From Clostridiaceae bacterium (GTDB lineage Bacteria > Bacillota > Clostridia > Oscillospirales > Acutalibacteraceae): 28,089 nt of DNA. The notes below the pieces were generated by a model, which saw only the letters and a list, made by a program, of their open reading frames with translations, was not told the origin of the DNA and searched no databases. The stretch covers positions 1 through 28,089 of the forward strand of contig CAJGCX010000010.1 in NCBI GenBank assembly GCA_904501895.1, given 5' to 3'. How positions within the stretch are numbered: the first letter of the stretch is position 1; each line of letters begins with the position of its first letter. Of the stretch, positions 9,022 to 17,876 are shown piece after piece. The translations under genes were made by a program, and so were the position numbers.

Positions 9022-9060
9022 AAAAAAAAGAGCCTCGTGATAAATCTTACCACGAAGCTC
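9022..9060 (-). terminator. Intrinsic terminator of the vWA/peptide operon
   Basis: On the minus strand, GAGCTTCGTG and CACGAGGCTC form a 10-base stem with one mismatch around an 11-base loop, followed by eight T (9022-9029). It sits 14 bases after the stop of the 75-residue peptide gene and ends that operon just before the EPS promoter. Confidence 0.88.
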
Positions 9061-9074
9061 ATTTCAATTAGTTA

Positions 9075-9302
9075 TTATGAAGTAAAAGCCTTTACTCCTG
9101 ATTCAGCTGATGTGTATTTGCAATACATATCAAACGGAATAGTGCATTCTTCATTCATACCGAATGCCTGGTCAATATTATCCTTACCAACGATGTCACC
9201 GATAAGGTCCAAGTCATCCTGAGTTAATACATAATCACAAGTACCTGTTGTACCTGTTGATGCAGCGGCAAATACGAGTGTTGGTTTCATGTAATTTTTC
9301 AT
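9075..9302 (-). CDS. 75-residue three-cysteine peptide, candidate RiPP precursor
   Basis: I do not recognise a named family. The peptide begins MKNYMKPTLVF, followed by a small-residue stretch (AAASTGTTGT). It has cysteines at 22, 53 and 61, an acidic helix-like segment (DDLDLIGDIVG, 29-39), and a C-terminal part with CTIPFDMYCKY then a Ser/Thr-rich end. There is no hydrophobic signal peptide. The ATG at 9302 has a full AGGAGG ten bases upstream, stronger than its neighbours, which suits an abundantly made substrate. It is the last gene of an operon containing a radical SAM/SPASM enzyme and an HprK-like ATPase, and begins 18 bases after the stop of the giant vWA gene. Size, Cys content and context suggest a peptide that is modified after translation (leader first, core at the C-terminus). 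A structural partner of the vWA protein is the main alternative. Confidence 0.7.
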   Translation of the reverse strand: MKNYMKPTLVFAAASTGTTGTCDYVLTQDDLDLIGDIVGKDNIDQAFGMNEECTIPFDMYCKYTSAESGVKAFTS

Positions 9303-9320
9303 TTTGCTATTACCTCCTTC

Positions 9321-12300
9321 TTATTTACCGAAAAATGTTTTGAAAAAGTTCTTGAAGAAATTGATAATCTTTGTGAAGATGTTTTCAACTACAGGAGTTT
9401 CAACATCTGTGTTATCATCTGTTGGTTCATCAACAACAGGTTCATCAACTTCTGGCTCATCAACTGATGGATTGTTGCCACCAGGAATTTCACCAGGTTT
9501 TACACCTTCGCTTACGATAGCGTCGTAGTCGTATGAGTTAGGGTCAACAACTGTAGGAGCTAAAGCAAGTGACATAGCCATCTGATTCAACTCTGCACCT
9601 TCAACGATAGAAGCAGTAGCATCAACAAGCTTGATGTTATTTACAGAAAGGAGACCTGTTGAACCACTATTTGTGATAACAACGTTTGCCTTACCGTTTG
9701 TTGTATCAATATCAAGATATGGAGTGATGTCGAAGTACTGTTCAGTAGCTGAATTAATTTCGAATGTAATAGACTTGTCACCTGAAGCAACCTTAGCTGT
9801 TGCTTTGCCGTCAACTGCACGAAGGCTAATCATAACTCTTGAAACAGAATTAGGAACAGTTACATTGAATGCAACAGCGTGTGAGTTAGCATCTGCAGGC
9901 TGTAAGTAGATTTCGTTCTGAGGACCAACTGACTGATAGTTGCCGAATGAAAGTTTAGGAATGTTTCCTTCTTCATTAGCCTCAAGCTCACCTACAACAT
10001 AAGCGAACAAGTCACCTTCACTTGTAATTACACCGCCTTCAGTCTTAGCGAGTTCATTAACTATGTTGTAGTATGAGGCACCCTTTTCAGAGTCGATGTA
10101 AAGTGAGTTGTCATTGCCAAGTGGGTTGTAAACACGGATACCGTCGATATAACAGTCAAGGTTAATATTTGATGTTGAATCAGCACGGTTTGAGTTACCT
10201 TCTGCTGCAACACCTGTGCCACCGTTGAGAACTGAGTTATCGTTGAACCATACGTACTCAACATCTGTTGTAGCAGCATTGATACCCATATCCTTTAAGA
10301 GGCTTTCAGGTGTGTATGCCTTGTTCAAGAAGTTGTAACGACCACCTGTAACAGCCTGAGCATTTGCAAGGTAAGCTGCTGTAACTTCAACAGTGTAATT
10401 ACCGTAACCGTTTTTATTTGTGTGGTTTACGATAGGAACCTGCTTAAGAGTATCACCACCATTGATTGCAGAATCATTATAATAAGTGTCTACCATATAA
10501 ACCTTTTCGATTGAGCCGTCAGCCTTCTTTACGTTAACAAGCTGAACACCTGTGTTTGTACCGCAGACTGCCATAAGGTCGAAGCCTTTACCTGTGTAGC
10601 TGAATGTCATTGTTTCACTACGCTTTGTAGTTGAGTTAACAGTTGCCTTTAATGCAGTACCGTTTGAGTAGCCTGCACCGTTATTTGCATAGTTTTCGTC
10701 ATAACCGTAACGGTCATCGTCACCTGAAAGTGTCTGATATTCTTTTATAGGTGTACCGTCAGTTACCCAGTTTGACTTTGTAAGTGAGCCTGCATCAGAT
10801 TTTTCAAATCTGCCTTCTTCGTAGAGAACGTTAGAAGCCGGAATAATATTGATTCTGAACCAGTCGTATGTTCCATCATCACGCTTGATAAGACAGAATG
10901 AACGGTTATCTTCTTCGTTATATTCACCGGATACAAGTTCATAAGTCATATCAAGATGGCCGTTTTCAACCTGATTATCAAATCTAAGGGCAACATTATC
11001 TGTTACACGAGATTTGCTATAATTATTAGGGTCCTGTCTGTTAAGACCACCATCAACTGAAACAAGTGTACCGTTGATATCGCCATCGTACATTGGCATA
11101 TCGTAGTCAAGAACGTATGTATATTCAGGGATGTTAAAGTACTCTGTCGGGAAGAACTTGAACACGTCATTATTTCTATAAACAGCTGTTGTTGCTGTGT
11201 TGTTAATTGAAGTGTTTTTAAGGTCTGCTTCTTCGTTAGCAAGCACACCTTCAATTCTTATTTTGAGCTTTCTACCTTCTTTACCCTTTGAAATGTATTC
11301 TGTAGAGTAATCATAACCTGTAATAGAAAGTTTGTTAAGATTTGAGCTGTCAGGAGTTACAGTAATACCTGTTGGATTTACAACTGCTTCATCTTCACGG
11401 AATGCGAAACGCTCAACCTTATCAAAGTCACCGGGAACGAGTGAGTAAGTTACTTTAATTCCGTCTGCAAAGTTACCGTTTCCGTCTGTAATCGGTTTAA
11501 ATGCATCGTTGAGTTCCTCACAAATAATTGCACTTGCATTAAGGTTTGCAAGACCTACAGCATTGTTTTTAACAATTTCTCTTCTTACAACTGAAGAGAA
11601 ATTGTTGTAATAATCGAAAGAACATGTTGAAAGGTTCATAACGTAATTAACACCATCAACATTCGCACCGCCGAGGTCAGTATATACGCCATCCACCATA
11701 TTCATCGATGTGGCTGCAGGATATTTTGAAGAAACTGCATCCATATAAGTACGTCTGTCAAAGCTTGATTTAGAACCTGCAACAACTGTGTAAATAAATG
11801 CACCCTTGTTCTTAGCTGTATAAGCCTTTGCAATAACATTGTTTGCGGCAGTTGTTGTGTCACTGTTAGCATCAGCACCCGGTGTACCGTCGGAAATGAA
11901 GATAATTGCAACGTTTCTTGCGCCATCTGCTGTATAATCTGCACCGGAGTTATCCATAATGCCGGTTGCAGCTGTAAGCTCAATACCTGTATTATCAGTC
12001 TGAGTTGTTGAAGTAATATTACTGATTTCTGTCTTAAGAGTTGAAGCATTTGTTGAATTTGCTTCCCAGAGAGCATTAGTATAGCCTGAACTTGCCCATC
12101 CGCTTGTACTGAGGTAAGAAGATGAACTGCCGTACTGTGTGATAGCGATTCTGTTATCTGTACCGTCTGCTACAATCTGGTCAACAATCTTTGTTGCAGC
12201 TTCTTTTATTGTTGCCAATGCTTTGCCAGCATTATTTCCGGGTTGATAGGAGTAATGAGTACCTGTATAAACGACTGTTGAACGACGGTTGCTGTTAAAT

Positions 12301-15300
12301 GTTTTTGTAGTGTTAGCAGAATAATCTTTATTATTATCTACATTAGAAATAAATTTCTCTACATCAATGGGGTCATAAGTACCGCCACCTGATTTTAAAA
12401 CGTAGTAACGTCCGTCATTGGCAATATAATATGCCCAGTAAGACTGTTCAAAACCGGTAATCGCACCAAGGAACTTACTGATACTGGTAGTATTTACTGC
12501 AAGATAAACTTTGTAAAATTCACCATCAGTATGCTTTATATAAATCTCTTGACCTTCGTCTCCTACCGAGAACGAATAACCTGAAACACCCTCACCGTTG
12601 TCGTCCTCTGTAGCTGATTCCGGACACAAGGAAACGACACCCAATGTATTTGGCCATTCCGCAAGAGCTGTACCGTCTTCATCATCGTTAACAGAAGCTG
12701 ATGTATCCATTACGATAATGTAGTCTGTAGGTCTTTCACCAACATACTCGTAGTGGTTAGGAGAAATTGCATAAGTTTCAAGGTCGATTGTGTATGTACC
12801 GTCTTCAGTAAGCTCTGCTTTCATATCTGTATATACACGGCTTTCGTATGTGGAAGCAACACTATCGATAACACGCTTGTAAATGTTAAATATACCGTGT
12901 GCATAATTTGTATCTGGACCTGAAACAAATGCACCGCCAAGGATATTTGAACCTGATATGTTCAAAGCATCTGTATGGAAAGTACCCGGCTGTTCCACAA
13001 TACCGGAATACATAGCAGATGTGCTGTTTGTGTAATAATCATTATATGCGTTGTTATAGCTTGCTGTTGTGCCGTCATTACACCAGAGGTAATAATCGTT
13101 ATTAGAAATCCAGAAACCACCTTCGCCGTTACCTGAATCGTGAATCTTCATATTTGTTCCGCGAACAGCATCTGTTGTCATTGAGATAGTTGAAGCATCG
13201 CAATAGAAGTTAGGATAACTAACGAAATAGTAATCAGGACTTTGAATGCTGTAAGAACCGCTTCCAAGGCTGTTAATCTCCCAACGGACATTTCTTACAT
13301 CATCCTTTTGAGCATTGCTGAGGTACATTTTGTTGCCTTCAACAGAGTATTCTGTAATAGGATGTCCCAATGCACCTACATAACCGGCTGTAGTACCGAG
13401 ATTACGCTTTGAAAGTCTGTAATCGTGATAACCGCCGTTTGCATCAAGTGCGTAAAGAATATTCTTCTGTGTTACAGGGTCCTTTTCAGGTGATTCGTAA
13501 ACAATAAGATATTCTTCACCATTTTTGATTTCAGCAAGGCTGTTTACCTTTTCATAATAAAGAGATTCTGTATCTATAGTTTTAACTGTGTTTTCAAGTG
13601 CGTAAGGGTCGATTTTCCAGATAACGTCAACAGGCTTTTCACAGTTACCGATTCCTGTTAAACCACCACTTTCCTTAAGGTATTTATTTGAAGCACCTTC
13701 AAAAGTACAGAAAATCAAATCATTAACGATGCAAAGACCCTCTGACATAGGCATCATATCATATATATCATATACATTTATCTTATGTGCCTTAATTACT
13801 TCGAAAAGTTCAATAGTATTATCCTTGTCCTTACTGATAGTTACGTCAGCAGTAGGCTCTGCAGAAAGGTCGATATCAGCAACAATAAGTTTACTTGTTT
13901 CACCAAAACCGAATGAAACAGAGTTACCTGCACCTGAACCGAATGAACAGCTGAGGTAAAGCTTACCGTTATCAACAACGGCATACTGAACGTTCTTAAT
14001 GTTGTTGTCAAGAGCAATCGCATGGCTTGGAGTACCTCTGTAGCCTGCTTCTGTGCTGTAGCTACCTTCTTTTGCAACTGAAATTCTTACATTTGTAATT
14101 TCGTAAAATCTTTGTTCGCCTGCGTCGATTGCATCCTGGTCAAAACGAAGAGTATATGTACCTGTATATGAACCGTCTGTACTCTGTGTTGTAGGCCAAG
14201 TGCTGTCTGCAGCATTTGGTTTGAGACCTGCAGAAAAGGTCATTGAATAATGGTATGTGCCATCACCATTATCTGTAATTGTTGTTGCAGTTGACTGCTT
14301 AACATTACAATGAGTACCTGCAGGAGAGAACATATACATATCTGTCTTATCGTTTGTGGAGTCAAAATCGATTCTGTATGTCTCGCCCTCTGTTAAAGTT
14401 GCAGAACCGAAGCTACCTGTAAACTCACCTACATACGCTGTAGGAGCAGAAATACCACCTGAAATGGTGATACTTTCACCATTCTGCTTAACACTCCAGT
14501 TGTGGTTTGAGCCATTTGATGTACCTAAACCACTTGCAGTTGTTACTGAAAGAAGGTTCTTATATATACCCTTAAGGTAGTTCCATTCTTCTTCAGATCC
14601 TGAACCCTGAAGCTTATAACCGAAAACCATAGAGTTATACTCGTATGTAGCAGGAGTGTTATAATCCTGTGCAGCAATATCTATACCGATAAGGTTTGCA
14701 CCCTGGTCAAAGAAGTTACCTGTCCAGAGATAGCCCTGGTCATAGCAAACATAAGCTGTGTAAGCAGTTTTGTTTTCACTTGTAATGGAACCAACTTCAT
14801 AGAACTCGATTTCGTCAACAAGGTCAATAACTCTGTGTTCACCTACTTCGATACCGTCAAGAGCTGAAATAGGTGCATAAGCAATACTTCTGTCCATGTC
14901 ACCGCAAGAGTAGTAAATATTGTTTTCAGAGAAAGCAATACCACCACCGTGGTCAAAGTTTGTTGTGCCATCCGCGTTTCTGAACGAGAGCATTGCAACG
15001 AAATCACCTGTTTTTGCATCAAGACAGAATGCTTTACTTGAATACTGTGCCGCATCATTTTTTGCATCATAATTATGATATGCAGTAACAATCATCCAGT
15101 CTTTTTCAGGATAGTATGTCATACCCTGGATAACATAGTCCTGAGGTTCAGGAAGACCGGGAATGACAATACCGGTAGATTCACCCGCACCATTCAGATA
15201 GTTAATTGCATAGTTACTATATGTTGTTTCACGGTCAGTCATAACAATTGGTGTCTGAGAAACGCCATCAATTTCTATTATTTCAGCAGCACTAACCTTC

Positions 15301-15392
15301 AAAAGAGGGAAAGCGATTGCTACTGTTCCCACAAGGATTGCCAATGAAAGCAACAACGACATGGCCTTTCTAAAAATTTTGTTCTTTCTCAT
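9321..15392 (-). CDS. Giant secreted von Willebrand A-domain surface protein (about 2023 aa)
   Basis: A signal peptide (RKNK then a hydrophobic core at residues 10-31, likely cut after VSAA at 33-36) shows export. Residues about 40-750 are beta-rich with propeller-like strands (IAFSENNIYYSCGD, VVDNGKLYLSCSFG) interrupted near 270-430 by a segment resembling a carbohydrate-binding module. A vWA domain follows: MIDAS DTSAS near residue 893, a helix starting GKALATIKEAA near 1055, RIAITQYG near 1082, and ISDGTPG near 1165. About 150 residues are inserted between the MIDAS loop and the first helix. The rest is beta-sandwich-like. The end is an acidic/proline linker (VDEPEVDEPVVDEP) and an aromatic-basic tail (FTKIINFFKNFFKTFFGK). 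There is no LPXTG. I start at the ATG at 15392, eight bases after GGAGG, not at 15407, which lies upstream of it. It sits between the radical SAM gene and the small peptide gene. Likely role: adhesion or a metal-dependent surface complex. Confidence 0.85.
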   Translation of the reverse strand: MRKNKIFRKAMSLLLSLAILVGTVAIAFPLLKVSAAEIIEIDGVSQTPIVMTDRETTYSNYAINYLNGAGESTGIVIPGLPEPQDYVIQGMTYYPEKDWMIVTAYHNYDAKNDAAQYSSKAFCLDAKTGDFVAMLSFRNADGTTNFDHGGGIAFSENNIYYSCGDMDRSIAYAPISALDGIEVGEHRVIDLVDEIEFYEVGSITSENKTAYTAYVCYDQGYLWTGNFFDQGANLIGIDIAAQDYNTPATYEYNSMVFGYKLQGSGSEEEWNYLKGIYKNLLSVTTASGLGTSNGSNHNWSVKQNGESITISGGISAPTAYVGEFTGSFGSATLTEGETYRIDFDSTNDKTDMYMFSPAGTHCNVKQSTATTITDNGDGTYHYSMTFSAGLKPNAADSTWPTTQSTDGSYTGTYTLRFDQDAIDAGEQRFYEITNVRISVAKEGSYSTEAGYRGTPSHAIALDNNIKNVQYAVVDNGKLYLSCSFGSGAGNSVSFGFGETSKLIVADIDLSAEPTADVTISKDKDNTIELFEVIKAHKINVYDIYDMMPMSEGLCIVNDLIFCTFEGASNKYLKESGGLTGIGNCEKPVDVIWKIDPYALENTVKTIDTESLYYEKVNSLAEIKNGEEYLIVYESPEKDPVTQKNILYALDANGGYHDYRLSKRNLGTTAGYVGALGHPITEYSVEGNKMYLSNAQKDDVRNVRWEINSLGSGSYSIQSPDYYFVSYPNFYCDASTISMTTDAVRGTNMKIHDSGNGEGGFWISNNDYYLWCNDGTTASYNNAYNDYYTNSTSAMYSGIVEQPGTFHTDALNISGSNILGGAFVSGPDTNYAHGIFNIYKRVIDSVASTYESRVYTDMKAELTEDGTYTIDLETYAISPNHYEYVGERPTDYIIVMDTSASVNDDEDGTALAEWPNTLGVVSLCPESATEDDNGEGVSGYSFSVGDEGQEIYIKHTDGEFYKVYLAVNTTSISKFLGAITGFEQSYWAYYIANDGRYYVLKSGGGTYDPIDVEKFISNVDNNKDYSANTTKTFNSNRRSTVVYTGTHYSYQPGNNAGKALATIKEAATKIVDQIVADGTDNRIAITQYGSSSSYLSTSGWASSGYTNALWEANSTNASTLKTEISNITSTTQTDNTGIELTAATGIMDNSGADYTADGARNVAIIFISDGTPGADANSDTTTAANNVIAKAYTAKNKGAFIYTVVAGSKSSFDRRTYMDAVSSKYPAATSMNMVDGVYTDLGGANVDGVNYVMNLSTCSFDYYNNFSSVVRREIVKNNAVGLANLNASAIICEELNDAFKPITDGNGNFADGIKVTYSLVPGDFDKVERFAFREDEAVVNPTGITVTPDSSNLNKLSITGYDYSTEYISKGKEGRKLKIRIEGVLANEEADLKNTSINNTATTAVYRNNDVFKFFPTEYFNIPEYTYVLDYDMPMYDGDINGTLVSVDGGLNRQDPNNYSKSRVTDNVALRFDNQVENGHLDMTYELVSGEYNEEDNRSFCLIKRDDGTYDWFRINIIPASNVLYEEGRFEKSDAGSLTKSNWVTDGTPIKEYQTLSGDDDRYGYDENYANNGAGYSNGTALKATVNSTTKRSETMTFSYTGKGFDLMAVCGTNTGVQLVNVKKADGSIEKVYMVDTYYNDSAINGGDTLKQVPIVNHTNKNGYGNYTVEVTAAYLANAQAVTGGRYNFLNKAYTPESLLKDMGINAATTDVEYVWFNDNSVLNGGTGVAAEGNSNRADSTSNINLDCYIDGIRVYNPLGNDNSLYIDSEKGASYYNIVNELAKTEGGVITSEGDLFAYVVGELEANEEGNIPKLSFGNYQSVGPQNEIYLQPADANSHAVAFNVTVPNSVSRVMISLRAVDGKATAKVASGDKSITFEINSATEQYFDITPYLDIDTTNGKANVVITNSGSTGLLSVNNIKLVDATASIVEGAELNQMAMSLALAPTVVDPNSYDYDAIVSEGVKPGEIPGGNNPSVDEPEVDEPVVDEPTDDNTDVETPVVENIFTKIINFFKNFFKTFFGK

Positions 15393-15455
15393 TTTCATTA
15401 CCTCCATTTTAATGAAAACTTTTTACAAATTCATAATCAGATTTTATAAATTTGC

Positions 15456-16559
15456 TTAATTACTTTTTTTGCTTTCTTCAACAAGTTTTTCGACCTGTTT
15501 CCAATAAGCACACGCTTTTTTACAAGCGTATTCGGGAACTTTTGAAAAATCCCCTGTTTCTGCTAAGGAAACTGCAGCACAGATATCGCAATTTTTACGA
15601 TATTCACAGTCCTTACATTCCCTTGGCATTTTTATCTCTTCACGAGCCTGTTTCATAAATTCCCAGGCTGTGTTGAAATCCGTAATTTCCACAGATGGTT
15701 GTGACATCATCCCACAAGGAGTCATTTTACCGTCAAAGGTTACCCAAAATGAGCTTAAACCTGCTCTACAGGAAATTCCCTCACACTCATCTGTAAGAAA
15801 ATCTCTTTTACGACCTTCCTGACCCTTTTTCTGCATTTCAAACATCTCAACAAGCTTTTCTGCAGTAAGACTTTGAAGCTTGTTTTCAAAATCAACTTGT
15901 GCTGCCTCCTCAGGACTTAATCTGAACACCTGACCACTTGCCCTTACAGGCTCAAAAATGTAGGTGACAGTTTTCATTTCTACTCCTAAGGCGTTTGCGT
16001 AATCCCTTGCTTTACTCAAATCGTCCTTATTAAGAGGTGTTACGGTATAATTCAAACGAATATTAACACCGTTTTCCTTCAAGCCCTCAATGGCGTGTTT
16101 CACCTTTTCATAGGCTTTACCGTTTCCGCAAAGCTCCTCATAAGTCCTTTCCGAGCAACCGTAGAGAGTGATGTTTATCTTCTGTGGTGGATAAACTCTG
16201 AAAAATTCTATATACTCATCGTCAATCAATGTGGCGTTGGTATTTATACTCAAAAGAAAGCCCATTTCACGAAGCTTTAAGTAAATCTCCTTAAAATCGC
16301 TTCTAACAAGTGGTTCACCACCCGTAAGCAACAAATTTAAAGTGCCTCGTTTTTTACACTCCTCAGCAAGATTCAACCACCAATCGGTTGGCTTTTCCTG
16401 ACTTTGTGCTTCCTTATTGCAAATCCCCTTATGAATGTAACACATCTTACAATCAAGAGTACATCTTGAAGTAAGCTCAAAGGTGCCTGCAAGAGGAATT
16501 TTGCCAAAATCGGCTTTCATAAAAAGCTTATTTATAAATAAGTTATATGCGTTTTCCAT
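15456..16559 (-). CDS. Radical SAM/SPASM peptide-maturation enzyme
   Basis: A 367-residue radical SAM enzyme. The [4Fe-4S] motif is CTLDCKMC (Cys33, 37, 40), followed by YIHKG; the GGEP motif is LLTGGEPL (77-84). The C-terminal SPASM region has Cys259, 264, 282, 315, 318, 324, 327, 346 and 350, in the ECKDCEYRKNCDIC arrangement that binds two auxiliary clusters. Enzymes of this architecture (PqqE, MftC, AlbA types) install C-C, C-S or related bonds in ribosomal peptides, using a PqqD-type domain to hold the leader. Here the PqqD protein is separate and divergent (17576). The ATG at 16559 is chosen over an in-frame TTG at 16565; the ribosome binding site is weak, and the 12-base gap after the HprK-like gene suggests coupling. 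The likely substrate is the peptide at 9075; an anaerobic sulfatase-maturase role is unlikely, since no sulfatase is present. Confidence 0.88.
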   Translation of the reverse strand: MENAYNLFINKLFMKADFGKIPLAGTFELTSRCTLDCKMCYIHKGICNKEAQSQEKPTDWWLNLAEECKKRGTLNLLLTGGEPLVRSDFKEIYLKLREMGFLLSINTNATLIDDEYIEFFRVYPPQKINITLYGCSERTYEELCGNGKAYEKVKHAIEGLKENGVNIRLNYTVTPLNKDDLSKARDYANALGVEMKTVTYIFEPVRASGQVFRLSPEEAAQVDFENKLQSLTAEKLVEMFEMQKKGQEGRKRDFLTDECEGISCRAGLSSFWVTFDGKMTPCGMMSQPSVEITDFNTAWEFMKQAREEIKMPRECKDCEYRKNCDICAAVSLAETGDFSKVPEYACKKACAYWKQVEKLVEESKKSN

Positions 16560-16571
16560 AAGCAATCACTG

Positions 16572-17417
16572 TTATTCGTTTTTAAGTGCTGATTTCAAAG
16601 CCTCAACTGCTCTTTCATCAGGCGTACAATCAAGATGATAGACATTTACTGAATTAAGAATTCTGTTTATCAGCTCAACACACCTTAAAGGCACTCCGGG
16701 AGTCTGCATATCAATATATGTATTACCAAGAATTGCCTGCAAGCCGTTAACTGCTGTCAATCTTCTGACAGTGTTCTCTTTGCTTTGACCCAATTCGACT
16801 ATCGCTTTAAGTGGTAGGATTTTATTTTCACAAATTCCGCTTGTTCCGCAAAAAGGAACTCCACAGGCACAAAGCCTTCCGTCAACAAAGCTGACGCCTG
16901 CCTTATCACCATTAATAACTGTTGCTCCTGCAAACTTTCGCCAAAGCTCAGCCTGAGTGCTTTTACCTGTTCCACAAGGTGCAGTGAATAAAATCGCTTC
17001 ACCATCAGCCTCAATAAAAGAAGCGTGCATTAAAAGTGAATCATGGTGCAAAAGTGACTCAGCAAGACCGATTGTGCTCCACAAATAACGCTCATCAAGA
17101 AGGACATCAAAGCTTTCTTCAACAAGTGTTATTTCCTTTTCAGAAAAATCGTCAAGAGCAGTTTTTACAACTGCACCATCGGCAGTACCCATATAAACAC
17201 GTTTGTAAAGCATATTGTCGCTTATAAGGTAATCGCAATCCTGCTTTTTTGTCCACTCACCGTTTATATGTGGCAATTTCTCGGAAATTTTGCACTCAAC
17301 AGTTATATCCTGTTTTGCAGAATTATCAAGGAATTTTTTCCAGTTTTCGGAATCGGCAGGAAAGACGGGAGCACTAATCCTTATTCCCTTTCCGCATATA
17401 GAATAATTCCTCAACAT
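16572..17417 (-). CDS. HPr-kinase-like ATPase of a peptide-maturation cassette
   Basis: A 281-residue protein whose C-terminal half resembles the kinase domain of HPr kinase (HprK), without the usual HprK N-terminal domain. It has HASFIEADGEAILF then Walker A APCGTGKST (146-154), INGDKAGV (168-175) and GVPFCGTSGI (186-195). Proteins of this kind occur beside PqqD and SPASM genes (for example ScmC in SynChlorMet cassettes), and relatives phosphorylate peptides in some lasso-peptide clusters, so a role in phosphorylating or handling the peptide is likely. It is not the sugar-regulation HprK, given its context and length. It is the first gene of the operon: ATG at 17417, GGGAGA seven bases upstream, promoter at 17450-17478. 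The substrate is not established. Confidence 0.82.
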   Translation of the reverse strand: MLRNYSICGKGIRISAPVFPADSENWKKFLDNSAKQDITVECKISEKLPHINGEWTKKQDCDYLISDNMLYKRVYMGTADGAVVKTALDDFSEKEITLVEESFDVLLDERYLWSTIGLAESLLHHDSLLMHASFIEADGEAILFTAPCGTGKSTQAELWRKFAGATVINGDKAGVSFVDGRLCACGVPFCGTSGICENKILPLKAIVELGQSKENTVRRLTAVNGLQAILGNTYIDMQTPGVPLRCVELINRILNSVNVYHLDCTPDERAVEALKSALKNE

Positions 17418-17449
17418 CGACTATTCTCCCACTTTTCTATAATCGCTTA

Positions 17450-17478
17450 ATTTTATCACGATTTTATATGTTTGTCAA
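17450..17478 (-). promoter_or_regulatory. Near-consensus sigma-A promoter of the HprK/rSAM/vWA/peptide operon
   Basis: On the minus strand, a perfect TTGACA (17473-17478) is followed after exactly 17 bases by TAAAAT (17450-17455). The leader to the HprK-like ATG would be about 26 bases. It is divergent from the PqqD promoter. Confidence 0.85.
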
Positions 17479-17514
17479 TTGTATATATTGCATATATTTC
17501 ACCGATTTTTTTGT

Positions 17515-17543
17515 TTGCTATTTTCATTGAAATATGTTATAAT
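17515..17543 (+). promoter_or_regulatory. Extended -10 promoter for the PqqD-like gene
   Basis: TTGCTA (17515-17520), 17 bases, then TATAAT (17538-17543) preceded by TG one base away (TGTTATAAT), an extended -10 element. The start codon is at 17576, giving a leader of about 26 bases. Confidence 0.65.
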
Positions 17544-17575
17544 TGACAACGATATAATTTATGAAAGGTGATTTT

Positions 17576-17851
17576 ATGACCAACAAGACCTTTAAAATAA
17601 AGCCTGGCTATGCTTTAAGGGAAATTGAGGGTGAATTCCTCGCGATTCCTTTTGCTCCTGAGCTTAATTCTGCAAATATTATCATTCTTAACCCTGTAAG
17701 TGGACTTCTATGGGAAAAGCTTCAGAGTGAATCTACACTTTCACAGCTTGTTGAGGCTGTTACAGGTAATTTCTCTGTTGATGCTGAAACTGCTCAGGGT
17801 GATATTGAGGAATTTTTACAGCTTCTCAAGGATAATGATATGCTTGAATAA
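17576..17851 (+). CDS. PqqD-family peptide carrier (RRE domain protein)
   Basis: A 91-residue protein matching the PqqD family: an N-terminal beta-hairpin (FKIKPGYALREIEGEFLAIP) then LNPVSGLLWEKLQ and a helical end with DIEEFLQLLKDNDML. PqqD-type RiPP recognition elements bind the leader of a precursor peptide and present it to a radical SAM enzyme, here presumably the SPASM protein at 15456. The ATG at 17576 is chosen because AAAGGTGA lies just upstream; the ATG at 17561 precedes that site. The gene is transcribed away from the HprK/rSAM operon from its own extended -10 promoter, unlike most cassettes, where PqqD is co-transcribed with the enzyme. A 33-residue ORF follows 25 bases later. Confidence 0.87.
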   Translation: MTNKTFKIKPGYALREIEGEFLAIPFAPELNSANIIILNPVSGLLWEKLQSESTLSQLVEAVTGNFSVDAETAQGDIEEFLQLLKDNDMLE

Positions 17852-17876
17852 ATGACTTAAAATGGAGATAATGCTT

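Noticed and set aside
9321..9480. Sortase (LPXTG) anchor at the end of the giant vWA protein
   Set aside because: No LPXTG or similar motif followed by a hydrophobic segment; the end is amphipathic with Phe and Lys.
17482..17498. ATATAT-TGC-ATATAT inverted repeat between the divergent promoters as an operator
   Set aside because: The arms are low-complexity AT steps that arise by chance in such DNA; no further support.
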